Shown here: piece by piece, positions 24,801 through 36,800 of the stretch
Numbering within the stretch: the stretch's first letter is position 1
Layout: each line of letters opens with the position of its first letter
Source of the DNA: Wurfbainia villosa
Lineage: Eukaryota; Streptophyta; Magnoliopsida; Zingiberales; Zingiberaceae
Direction of reading: 5' to 3'
Assembly (NCBI GenBank): GCA_025175895.1
Contig: CM046004.1
Location: 12,511,011-12,575,010 of the forward strand
Length of the DNA stretch: 64,000 nucleotides
The notes under the pieces: model-generated
Told to the model about the DNA's origin: nothing
The model's input: the letters and a program-made list of their open reading frames with translations, nothing else
The model's database searches: none
Translations under genes and position numbers: made by a program

Positions 24801-27800
24801 AGACGAACATCTGCATTTAGAAGAAAGTGATGATCTCGCATCCTTATATGGGCATCAACCTATAACTTATGACATTGATTCTTTGAACACAGTGGGATTA
24901 GATTCTCAAAGAACTCTCGACAAGGAAGATGCTTCAATCTGGCAATGAAGAAGTATCTCCTGCACAAGGCCCCTCCTAAAGATTCTCCTCCAGGAATTTG
25001 CAGGGTATGTGATCTTAGTTGTTGGAAGAATGTGTCTTGCATCTATAGGCCACCCTTTTCCTCGAAGTGGTGACCATAGTTCTATGGCGACTTGTGGAAA
25101 GCTTGCAGAAGCCCCAGAAAGAGTTTTTGGGGGCACCAAAGACGTCGTTGAAGGATGAAGGGACATGGCGGGGGTGCAATGCAATCGACATGGATAAAGC
25201 TTCCTGTTGTGGCCTCTGAGCTGAGGAAGGGGAAGAAGAGAATCCATCCTCCTTGATGCATTGATGGAAAGAATCCTACATCTGCATCAAGAATAGACAC
25301 CAACCAAAAACCCCAAAAGCTTGACCTCATCTGAAGCAAACTCAAGGAGCAGGTAAAGGGATTGATTCGGGGACAATAAGAAAGACGTAGCGAGTACAAA
25401 AGTATTGATGGACTCTGTCATCCCAACGCTAGAATTGGTGTAGGATCCTTCTTTCATTTTTTGGCACCTCACAGAGAAGGGAAAATGGTTGCCTCTGTGG
25501 AGGAGTTGAATCCTAAGCTCATGCTAAGTAAACGGCGAAGGGATGAACTTGAGGTCGGACTCGTTGATGGCGAAATCAAGGACGACCCTGCTCGGCCATA
25601 GGCGAAGCTTGATCATTGAAGAAAAGGTTTCATGCCGAACCATCCTAGGAGGCGATGGTTATCGACACAAATAGTCTTGCCCAAGGGAGACGAACAACCT
25701 CGACCCTCCTAGTCGAGTAGGTAGCGCTCTAGGACGCCCTCGAACAGTCGTAGAGAAGACGACAACTACGACAACATCCCCTAGTTGCAGAGAAGGGGAC
25801 ACTGTGTTTGAGGAGACTATTTGGGAAATGAAAAGCAGAGGATGTGATAGTTATAGTCGCATTTAAACAGTTGTGGATGCGTTGTTCTAGTGGCTGATTG
25901 GCCATTGGAAAGGAGATGAAGCTGTGCAGGTGATGGGATTGATTGATCGAGGGATCCCTCTTGCTAACGAGTTCAACTGTTAGCACGCCAAGTGGGAGGG
26001 GAAGTGCCATCCCTAGGCTGCAGTGGGAAACCTGTATGCCGTCCGAATCCACACTGTCAATGAGGACAAGGATTGGGCCCACCTCCCTCACGATCTCCTC
26101 AACATGTTGGACCTTTGCGACCACATCGTCGCCCGTTGAGGGGCACTGTTTCTCTTCCTCCGGGCTCAACACCTTAGTTTCAAAGTTCCCACAAACAATG
26201 TCAAAATGATGTAGTAGGAATCTACCGCATTATTTAAGATTATCGACCAAACTTTCTCCTGTGATGTAATTGGACCTGCATAGATGAATACATGTCAAAG
26301 GGACTGACCAGGAGTTGCCCAACGAGGCTCCTCCGATGCCTAAGTTAGGTGGCGCCTTCCATAAAGAGGAGAAAATGAAATGAAATGATGAAGGAGGACC
26401 CAGTTTACATCCTTCGTTGTGATATTTATAGAGGCATACTCTAGCAGGCTATCGGGTCTTGATCTGTAGGTTGTTGGTGGTATGTGGATGTTGTTCCAAT
26501 ATACCTTACTGGTTTCTGGGCTGAATCGGACTTGTGTCATATGGGCTGGATCTACTGGGTTAGATACCCACGGTATCAGTACCTATTCTTCTCATTATCT
26601 ACTCTTGGCTGTTATGGGAAGTATGGAACCGAACATTTCCCTATAATTTCAATTTCTTACCAACTCGTCTGCTATGGAAAATATGAAATCTAACAGTTCC
26701 TTGTATTATGCATTTCTGCAGCATATCATATCATGTGATGCCATGACATTCTATTAGATAAGGGTCTTATTCCACATATTTTGATAAAATATCCAATTTG
26801 TTATACTTTTTCATATCTGTAGATAAACAAATGGAAGAAGCATGTTGAAGTTAATTTGATCATTTGGATAAAATGTAGGCCAGACTACCATCCAATCCAA
26901 GTGAAAATACTTGGGTGACTGTAGTGTAGGTTTTATTTTAACTAATTGTATTCTTTTTCATTAAAAATTTGATTTAGTATTCAAGAACTTTATTTAATAT
27001 CAACGATATAAACTTCAGATCCAACATGCTATTTATTCAACTATTTGAGATAAACTATTCAATATTGTAACTGATCTTTAGATAAAGGCTATATTGTTGG
27101 TAATATCTAACAATATATACTACCATACCAACATGTTTTCTCTTCAAATATTTAAGATTAGCTAGCAATATTGCACTTGAGCTCTAGATAAGGGCATATT
27201 GCTAGTATTATATTGGTCATTTAGATCACGATTATTTTAAGTAGAAATTTATTCAGTCTTCCTTTATCCTTACAACATAACTTTAATTAATTCTTGTAAT
27301 TTTGACACTAATTAATTCTACTTGTCTAACTGTAAAACCTTCTAGCCATGTTTGAATAAATTCCATACCATCTTTCTATATTTTCTCTTAGTCTACTACT
27401 ATTTGCTTATGGATATTACCTCTTTATCTGATGTCAATGATATATACTAATATTTTCATTAACCAAACTAGCTGACATCAAACAGGCATGATTAACATGA
27501 CTAACATGGCTTAATGGTGATAATTTTCTTTAACTAAACTAGGTTTGTCTACTAAACAGGTTTAGTTCTGTGACTGAGCGGTTTTTTATGGAGCTAAATA
27601 CTCGGCGCATTGACACAAGTGTTGCCAGAAGTGAGACTCTCAGTATTATAAATGGGATGCGCTACCTTAAATTAGGAGTATGTAGATTTTTTCATGCATG
27701 GATTTTTTTGTTCTTCATTTAAGTGTTTTTTCATACTCTTTGACATGACTTTTATTTTCTTTGAGACATTACTGTTTTTCAGATAAAAAATTGGCAGGTT

Positions 27801-30800
27801 AAATATTTTTTATTTATTTCAGATGACCAAATGTGATTTATTTCAAAGTACCATTGCTATATAACCTGTTATTTCATAATTTAGAGATATCCTTAACTTA
27901 CATGAAAGAAGGTCTGAAACGGAGTAGATAGATACTCACGTGCATTGTCACTTTGCAAGGATCGAAGAGGGATACCAAATTGTGTTTTGATTTCATTAAA
28001 AAAAGATTGGAAAATAGAAAACAATTCTGAACGATCCTTCATCAGATATAGCCAAGTGCAACGGGAAAAATCGTCTATGAAGGTAACAAAATATCGTGAT
28101 CCGAATGTAGAAGAAACACGACTCGGACCCCAAATATCGGAATGAACCAAAGCAAAAGGAGATGTAGCCCGACTTATAACGCGAGGAGAAAATGAACTAC
28201 GAACATGCTTGCCTAACTGACATGACTCACAAGATAAAGACTTTAAATGAGAAAAACTAGGATGTAATTGTTTTAACTTATCAAGACTAGGATGTCCCAA
28301 CTGAGCATGAATAACAAGTGGAGATGCCGCCGCTGAACCAACAAAAGAGGCCTGGTGAAATCGATATAGGCCATGAGACTCATATCCGGAGCCAATCATC
28401 CTCCCCGTACTCCGGTCCTGTAATGACACAGAAGATTTAGTAAACGAGACGACGCAATCAAGAGACCGAGTAAGCTGACTTATTGATAACAAATTAAAGG
28501 GGGCTCCGGGAACATAAAGAACATTATGAATGAAAAGAGATGGAGAAGGATGAACAATACCAATACCTTGAGACTGAATTCGAGAACCATTTGCCATGGT
28601 GACAAATGGTAAATAACCGGAAGTAGATAGTGAAGAAAAAAGAGATCTATTACCAGTGATATGATCGGTGGCCCCAGAGTCAAGTACCCAAGGACTCGCA
28701 GAGCGAGATATACCAATAAAGGAAATACCAACTTGTGTAACAGTGAGGAATTAGAACCAGCCATCCGCGTATTGGAGTTTGCTAATTGGAAGGATTCCGC
28801 TCTTTGGAAGGGATGGGAATCTGACGATGTGTCTTGTGTTCTTCACCGACACTGGAGTGGAAATCTGCCGGAATTGAAATAGGCGCTGTGGAAGTGCTGC
28901 CGGAAGTTGGAGAAGATGGATGATGGAAATGGTCGGCAGCTGGAAATGGTGCTGCAATGAAGCTGCCGGAGGGAAACCAAGCTGCCAGAAATGAAGAAGA
29001 TCTGCCGGAGGGAAACCAAGCTGCCAGAAATGAAGACGATCTGCCGGAGGCTGGAAATGCTGCCCGGAGAAGATGAACGGAGCTATGGCACAGGGCTGAT
29101 CGGCGGTAGAGCAAGGAATGGGGCGGTTCCCGTCGGAGGTTTGGACGAAGAAGAAGATATGCTGCCCGAAATTGTCGCCGCCGCCGTTGGAGGCCCTCTC
29201 ACGTGCTGTGCGTCACCTGCAACGGCCTCCGTCGCCTTCTCTCCTCTCCTCTCTCTCCGCCTCCACGTCGAGCGTTCGCGGCCGGTCTGTTGTTCGCTTC
29301 GCGGTGGAGAGACTCTCCGGAGACCGAAATCGCCCGCGGGACGAAGAAGAAGATATGCTGACCGAAATTGTCGCCGCCGCCGTTGGGAAGAAAGTTTCTT
29401 CCGTTGGGAAGAGGCCGGCGATGGATCTCGCCGCCGCCGTGGTCGCGCTTCTGCTGTGCTTCGGCGTCGCCGGAGTCGTGTCGGACGCTTCCTTTCACCG
29501 GCTCTGCTCGCGCGAGGAAGAGAAATGTCGCTGTCGCCGGCTTTGCTCGCGCGAGGAAGAGAAACTCGCGCGTTCGGGAAAGAAACGCAGCTGCGGAAAA
29601 GAAAGAAGAGGCGCGTTCGGGAGAGAAACGCGGGAGAGAGGAGAAAAAAAAAATTGCGGAAACCTAAAAAGAAACCTAATGCTCTGATACCATGTTATTT
29701 CATAATTTAGAGATATCCTTAACTTACATGAAAGAAGCCCTATTTATAGACAAGATTAGGGCTTATTCAAAAGAATAAATCAAACCCTATCCTAGGAATA
29801 AATCAAAAATCTATCCTAAGAAATAATTATTCCTAATGATATTTTAGGGATAACAATTATCCCTAATCATATCTACAATATTCTAACATAACCATATTGC
29901 TACAAGGATGATTTGATTTAATTTGGTCTTTGACACAAAAATAATAGAAACCTTAAAAAAATCTAAAATCCAACAGAAGAATTACATCCATCTAGTTATA
30001 ATAAAACTGATTTTCAACGGATGAAAGAGACTAATGGTAAGTTGGGAAGTTATTTGCGTTGTCGATGCCATCTTGCAAATGTTGGTGTTGGTTTGTCAGT
30101 TGTATAGAATTTTTTTTATCATGTCTTTCTTTAATCTATTTTGTACAATTACATCTTGTTTAACTTTTTGCTAGGTAAAGACAGAAGGTGGATTGAATGC
30201 TTCAGCATCCTTCGTGGCAAAAGCTAATCCTCTTAATCGTGCTCCTCACAAGAGAAAGAGTGAACTGTATCATGCGTTGTGCAATATGCTTTCAAGCATT
30301 CTAGCACCACTTGCAGAAGGTGGAAAAAGCCACTGGCCTCCAGTGGGAGTGGATTCTGCTTTGGCATTATGGTATGAAGCAGTAGCTAGAATTAGAGGGC
30401 AACTTATGCATTGGATGGAGAAACAGACCAAACATATAGCAGTAAGCAACTTGCTGATACTTTCTGAATTTAATTTTTTTCCTATTGTTGATTCACATGT
30501 GCATTTATCTATAAACTAAAGCATCAAGTTTTAACTTCTTATACTCGAGTATAAGATTTTGGTTTTTATAGGTCCTCTCTGCATGATACTGTTAGACATA
30601 CCCATCTCATTGATGGATGGATTAAACCGTGAATTATACTTTTTTGACCTTGACTATGGAATTGCTTAAACTTACATCCACCAGACTCATTGCTCCTGCC
30701 AGTGTATCTAAAGGTGTGGTGACTGTTGCTTGGTACTGATCCACACTGAAAGGTTGACCTTGTAGATTCCTTTTGATTGGTTTATATTGTCATTCAGGTT

Positions 30801-33800
30801 TGTTTTCTCTTCAATATTAAGAGTGATATGAAGGAATATGATATATGGAGTCCTTCAACTTGTAAAATTCATAGCTCGGCTTTAGTTTTGGTTTGATACT
30901 TTCTGAAATTTGATTTTATTTAATATTAGTCACAGAAGTAAAAATAACGCAATATTTTAATTTCAAGGCTGCAAGGTTCTCGTCCTCTTTGTTTTTATGG
31001 ATGATTGGTTTAGTTGCATTACTCATGGACGTTGCTCTGATAATTGTGATATAAGGTTCAGCTATCATAGGTTGGCTTGAGTTGAATTTGGTTGAATACA
31101 TGGCTTTGGTAGTTAAATTTATCATACTACAAGGTTTCAGAGGAACCTTTACAGCTATTGAAAATGGGAAGCAAATTCATTGTACTTTGGCTTTCAGTCA
31201 GTGCATAAGATGCTTGTAATTGTCCATAATGTGCTGAAACTAAGTAGTGAGTTCCAGATCACTCTGAACTTATGGCATTTCCTCGTTGTACAAAGAAATA
31301 GAAACATACCATGGGATAATGTTGCCTACTTTTGATGAATGTTTGATGAAATAAAACTTTATGATAACATGGAAGATCTAAAAAAGTAATCTGCATCATA
31401 ATTGGATACATCTGAGAATTGTGTAGCACATAAATATGCATTTCTAGCCTCTCTGACATGTACAAGGCACCAAAAAAGGAAAACTAAATCGAATAATGGC
31501 CAGATTCTGAAGCAGTTTCTGTTATTTGGCTTTTTTTGGGTGCACATATGCATTTAAGTTCTGACTGAGTTTGTTCTTTGATCTAATCCTAGTAAATTTA
31601 TAATAGTTTATGTTCTCAGGTTGGTTTTCCATTGGTGACCCTTCTACTATGTCTTGGTGATCCCCACATATTTAACACTAACTTTGGTCCTCATATGGAG
31701 CTTCTGTATAAGCATCTTAAAGTGAGTCTTTACTTGTACAGTTACAATTTGCAAGTGTGTATATATTTATATATATGTGTGTGTATATTTCAGATGGCTT
31801 CTTTGGTTAGCTGATTTTTTTTTTGCTTCAGTCAGGAACTAACTAATTCGTTTGATATGATCTGCTTGCAGGACAAAAACCATCGCTCCATGGCGCTTGA
31901 TTGTTTGCATCGGGTTGTGAAGTTTTACTTAAATGTTTATGCAGGTTACCAGCCTAAAAATCAAGTATGGGATTATTTATACAGTGTGACATCTCAGTTG
32001 TTGACAATCTTAAAGAAAGGTTTGCTAACTCAAGATGTTCAGCATGACAAGCTTGTTGAGTTCTGTGTAACCTTAGCTGAGAGCAACCTTGATTTCACCA
32101 TGAATCATATGATATTGGAATTGTTAAAACCTGATAGTTTGAGTGAAGCAAAGGTTATTGGTCTGCGGGCTTTACTTGCCATTGTCATGTCTCCTTCAAA
32201 CCAACAATTTGGCTTGGAAGTTTTTCACGGTGATACTTCAGCTTGAGAAACTTATCCAAAAATTTGTTTGTACTTTTATGTTAGAGAAAATTTCATTTTG
32301 CCCCTATAGCTTATCCACTTTTTCATTTTGCCCCAATGGTTTAGGATAATATAATTTGCTCATAGTTTGCAAAACAAGAAGGGGAGTTTTGGCACAATGG
32401 TAAAGTTATTGCCGTGGGAATTGGAGGTTATGAGTTCAAGTCACGGAAATCACCTCTTACAAAGCAGGGTAAAACTGTGTACAATATATCATTCCCGTAT
32501 TGGTGGAAGCTTCGTGCACTGAGTTATCATTTTTTGCAAAACAAAAATAAAATACCCCTCCTCCATCAATACTATTGGGAAGGACATTGTTCATCCATGT
32601 ATAATACACATGACAAAACCAGGCAAGAATTCAAATGTGTAAAATTGTGATTCACCTTTTATTTACCTATTAAATGCTTGTCTTAAAGGTTCCCTTACCT
32701 CCACTCTCTTCTTCCTTTTCTTTTTATCACTATATGTTTTGGTTCTTTGATAATTCACCCATTGATTATCTCCAATAGAAGAATGTTGTAGTTATAAACA
32801 TCTTAGTTCCTTGTCATACGGTGATAATGTAAATTGCTATATAAAAAAGAGATCTTTATTGAATAAACTTCTAATCACAACTTGCAGCAATTAATCCGAC
32901 CATTTAAACTTGATTTGTCGAATATGTTGTCATGTGTGCAGCATATGCAATGAAGAAATCACTATTTACAAGGAAGAAGAAACAGCATTAAGGTGGTGTT
33001 TTTGTTTCTATTTTATACAATATGGTAAAATATAATATTGTAAACTACAAGGGGCAAAATGAAAAGTAGGTAAAAAACTATTGGGGTAAAATAAAAGTTT
33101 CTCTTTATATTAACACATTATGCTAACTTGTTGCTATTTCAGTGCATGGTATCGGTCATTTTATTCCCAAAGTGAAATCTGCAATTGAGTCTATTTTAAG
33201 GTCATGTAATAAAGCCTATAGTCAAGCTCTTCTCACTTCGCCAAAGACAACCATTGGTATGATTTTCCTTTTTCTATACATTTTTTCTTTTGCTAATGTA
33301 CAAGTATGCCTATAGTTCTTGTACAAGGGGATATCGAGGTTTTATATTCATACTAGTTTCTGCTAGCACAGCATCTAAAAATGGTCAGTTACCTGATAAA
33401 CTGTTAGTAATGGTAGTCCATGATACACGTTTGACTTATAGTTTAAATTAGAGATAAAGATGATAGTGCTCATGAGATATGGCAGCACATGTTCTTCCCA
33501 CATGTTTAATGACTCCCACATGGTAAATCGGAACATATTAACTTTTGACAGTTGGAATAAATATTTTTGGTTATCTAACATTGCTTATTCCATGCTTCTG
33601 TCTGCTATAGCAAACATGCCATGAGACTTTTTTGATACCTGGGCTTTTGTTAGTTCCTTGATCGACATAAGTGATGTAGGGATTCAAGTATATGTTTTTT
33701 CATGCCTTCTTAAAATTATATGACCCTCAGTACATTTGTTACCAATTCAAACAAAGAATATTTTTACATCATATATGGGGAAGGTGCAGTAGATATCTTA

Positions 33801-36800
33801 GTCATTTTATATGTTTCTTTTTGCCAATCATTATCCCTGTCTTTTCTCTTTCGTACCGCCAAAGAAAGAAAGGAATTACCACATTTGTCTAACATTAACT
33901 CGACCAATGGTGATCCACTATGATTTTATAAATTAAGTGCTTTGATGATAAGTTTCAAAATCTCATATAGTACCGATACTGTTGTCATCATTTGACACAT
34001 CATGGACTGACTTCAACAGTTTTTGTCAGAGGATTCTTAGTCTCTTTTTTGTCAGGAGAAAAAAGTGATGCGTCTAAACGGAGTGAGATAGGAATGAGAT
34101 GAGACAAGACTATAATTCTTTATTTTCACCATAATTTGAATGATAATCATATTTGACCTGATCCCTACCTTTTTGGTTCATCCCGCTATGCTTGTTTTAC
34201 CATAAAGACTTTCATAAGTACAAATTAGTAATATACTTAAATGTAATCAGATGATTAATTTATGATTAGATGGACGTTGATATCAGGTATGGTTGCAGGC
34301 CATTTGTGGAAGATTTCTGTGGAAGTGAGCTAGGAGACTTCCCTCCTTATCTCCTTTATTTTCCCGATATTATCATTTATGCATATTTGTTAGCTTGTAT
34401 GGATTGGAAATGCTAGGTTATGTTTTCCTGTGGGAAAAGTTGGAGGAAAAGAATTAGCTTAGGGAAAAATGGGAAAGAAAATGGTTTTCCTCCATATCTT
34501 GTGAAGAAACAAAAGGAGAGAGAGAGGAAGAGAGATATTGCTCTCTTTCCCTCAAATTGCTTCTGCCCAAATTTGGGAAAAATCTGGGGGAGCTAACATA
34601 GTCAATTATTTCATAATAAAAAAGTAGTTTTGTATTTATCGAATTATTATTTTGTTTTTTTTTTCAAGTTCATGAACAATAAAATAATAAAAATAGATAT
34701 TCTTTCCCTATTTTTTTTAAACTAGTGTTGGGAAATAAAACTTTACATCTTTCTTTCCCCTCAAGGAAGCAACGCTTCTACTGATTTTCTTTCCTTTATG
34801 TTATTTTTTTTCTTTCCCACATTGTGTCCGTTGTAGGGAACACAGACCTAGGGTTGAGATTTATGACATAGGGTCCTTGATCTTACTACTATCTAGGACA
34901 GATTCAGGCATTAGCTGATCATGCTCATATACTATAGATGTGGATACACAGGGTGTTCCAAATTTCCCTAGTATTACAATGACATTTGTGTTAATTGTTA
35001 TTTATGATTTAAAAGACGATTTAAGGCAATAGATGGTCAAACCACTACATATTACATATGCAGTATGCAAGGTATATGCTATTGACATTAAAAAAATATT
35101 AAATTAATATAAAAATGGACAACACACACGCGCACAAACATATTTAACAAAGCATATTAGTCAATCAAAATACGTTCACAATAATAATAAAGGATAATGA
35201 AAAGAAGATAGATGATACTTCATCATGAAGAGGAAATATTGTGCACTTTGTCGAAGGATTCTGCTTGAGCCTGCTTGATACTTTGCCTGAGCTATGTAAG
35301 TGGTCTGCCTTGATAGCTTACTAAAGCACCCACTTCAAGGGGATCATATACACACACACACACACGATAAGGTCCCCTATCGAAACCACCTAAGCTGCCA
35401 CTTGGGACACTTTCACAATAGAGGTTGTTATGCTACTATTGCTTTTGCTAATACTGAGTTATAAGAGCATGATTTATATTTGCAATTTCAGGATTCTCAA
35501 TGCCATCCATTCTTCCATTATATTTGTCAAAGATGAGTTGCTCAAACATACAATCTTTTGATCTCCTTCAGTTGTCAATGCCACTTGGTTGCTTTTATAT
35601 GTCTGCTGCTTGTTGTAAACTTGTCAAGTTTCTTTTTGCAACTTTGGGCATTTGGTAATATTAGGATAATCACTATCAAGGTGTTGGTCAAGAGATATGA
35701 TAATCTCACCATAAGCAATAGAATCATTGGTTGCATACCATGTTGTAAGGCAGGGTGTTGCTTGCAGAATGGGCAGGGTTCGATTCCGGATGAGGGGTCT
35801 AAAATCCCCCCTGACTTCAGATGGACCCCTCTCTGCCTTGCCACCGTGTCAAGGGACTTTGTCCCCCCCGTGATTTACCTCCCTCTCGCCAGTGCCCTGG
35901 GACGGGTGGTAGGGGGCTGCTAGTTTGACAGATTCCTAACTTTTGCAGAATTGGTTGCATACCATGTTGTCGTGGAACCACACAGAGGAAACTAGCATAA
36001 ATTGGGTAGAAGAAAGAGCGTGTGAAAGTGTTTTAGCTCAAGAGAATTTTGGAATGTGTAACAACAAATTGGGTTGAGCGAGCCCTAATTGATTTTAGGA
36101 TTTATTGGCTGTTATGCACAGGAAGTTTTGAGGTGGGGCACCTAAATTTGGGTTGTCTTCTATGCATCTGTGGTTGGATGATTAGATATTGTTCATGCTG
36201 GCATTGAGGTTTGGATCTTGAACCTTGGATGAGGATGAGACTTAGTTTTATCATGTCCAAACTTGATTGTTAAAAATTACAAATTAGTTTATAATGCTTG
36301 AATACACTGTAAATGTGGATGCTTTTGTTGACTATGCAAAAGAAAAAAAGGTCAAACATGTCAGAGTTTAATGTTTGAGAACTTGGATTTATTGTATCCC
36401 TCCTTAAATTTCACAAAGTAATTTAGGATGTTTCCATGCACTGTAAATATGATTTTCTTTTTCACTATACAAAGAAAATTAAAAAGTACAAAATAATGTC
36501 CTATTGTTTTTATTTAACAAACAAATTAGTGACTTATTCAAAGTTATTTTTTCCAACAGGTTGCTTAGGTCCATGTTTGATGTTCTTCTGCATTGGTTAA
36601 CTTAGTGCAATTTTTCGTTCAGTGTGGCAATGCATTGGTTAACTTAGTGCAATTTCTCGTCCATAATATTAAGTGCATTCTAATCTTTTTTTTGGTTACA
36701 GTGTAATGTTGCTAACAAGATATTAAGCAGTCTGGATTTTTGCACTTTTCTTTCATCTTCATGTTTTCTGAACCTTATGAACTTTAGTTCCTTTAGTTTG

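Larger units (their letters stand above)
9910..26578 (-). mobile_element. Outer LTR retrotransposon, probably Ty3/Gypsy, with nested insertions
   Basis: It is bounded by two direct repeats of 371 and 372 bp (9910-10280 and 26207-26578) starting tgatg and ending tca. The flanks are gtact on the left and gtacc on the right, a near-perfect 5-bp target duplication. Next to the left LTR, the minus strand reads as a purine tract (AAAGGAGGGACTC). Inside the right LTR, the minus strand has TTGTTTGTGGGAAC, which resembles a decayed tRNA primer site of plant Gypsy elements. This places transcription on the minus strand. No intact pol was found. The interior holds a deleted element, a gag-only element, a tandem array and a coding-like fragment of unknown origin. 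That these two LTRs belong together is inference, supported by orientation and flanks. Confidence 0.65.
9590..27559 (+). other. Intron 6 (18 kb) with GC-AG splice sites
   Basis: The upstream exon ends ...cggatcag and the intron begins gcatgt. The downstream intron ends aaacag before gtttagttctg. Reading frame and family conservation (..LSRIR-FSSVTERFF..) leave no in-frame GT alternative close by. Almost the whole intron is nested retrotransposon sequence (9910-26578), leaving about 1.3 kb of non-element sequence. Confidence 0.85.
27867..29888 (-). mobile_element. Ty1/Copia element with internal deletion, intron 7
   Basis: It is bounded by an exact 5-bp target duplication, taacc (27862-27866 and 29889-29893). 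The 5-prime LTR is 29693-29888 (196 bp, starting TGTTAGAATATTG on the minus strand), followed at once by the tRNA-Met-type primer site (29681-29692). At the other end only the last 45 bp of the 3-prime LTR remain (27867-27911), identical to the 5-prime copy. They are joined directly to the integrase reading frame. The C-terminal part of integrase, reverse transcriptase, RNase H, the purine tract and most of the 3-prime LTR are gone. The element is young by LTR identity, but dead. Confidence 0.9.

Noticed and set aside
29118..29710. Two long overlapping plus-strand frames (189 and 239 codons)
   Set aside because: They are antisense to the GC-rich leader of the Copia element; high GC lowers stop frequency. 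No domain was seen, so no gene is called, and only the signal-peptide-like start is mentioned.
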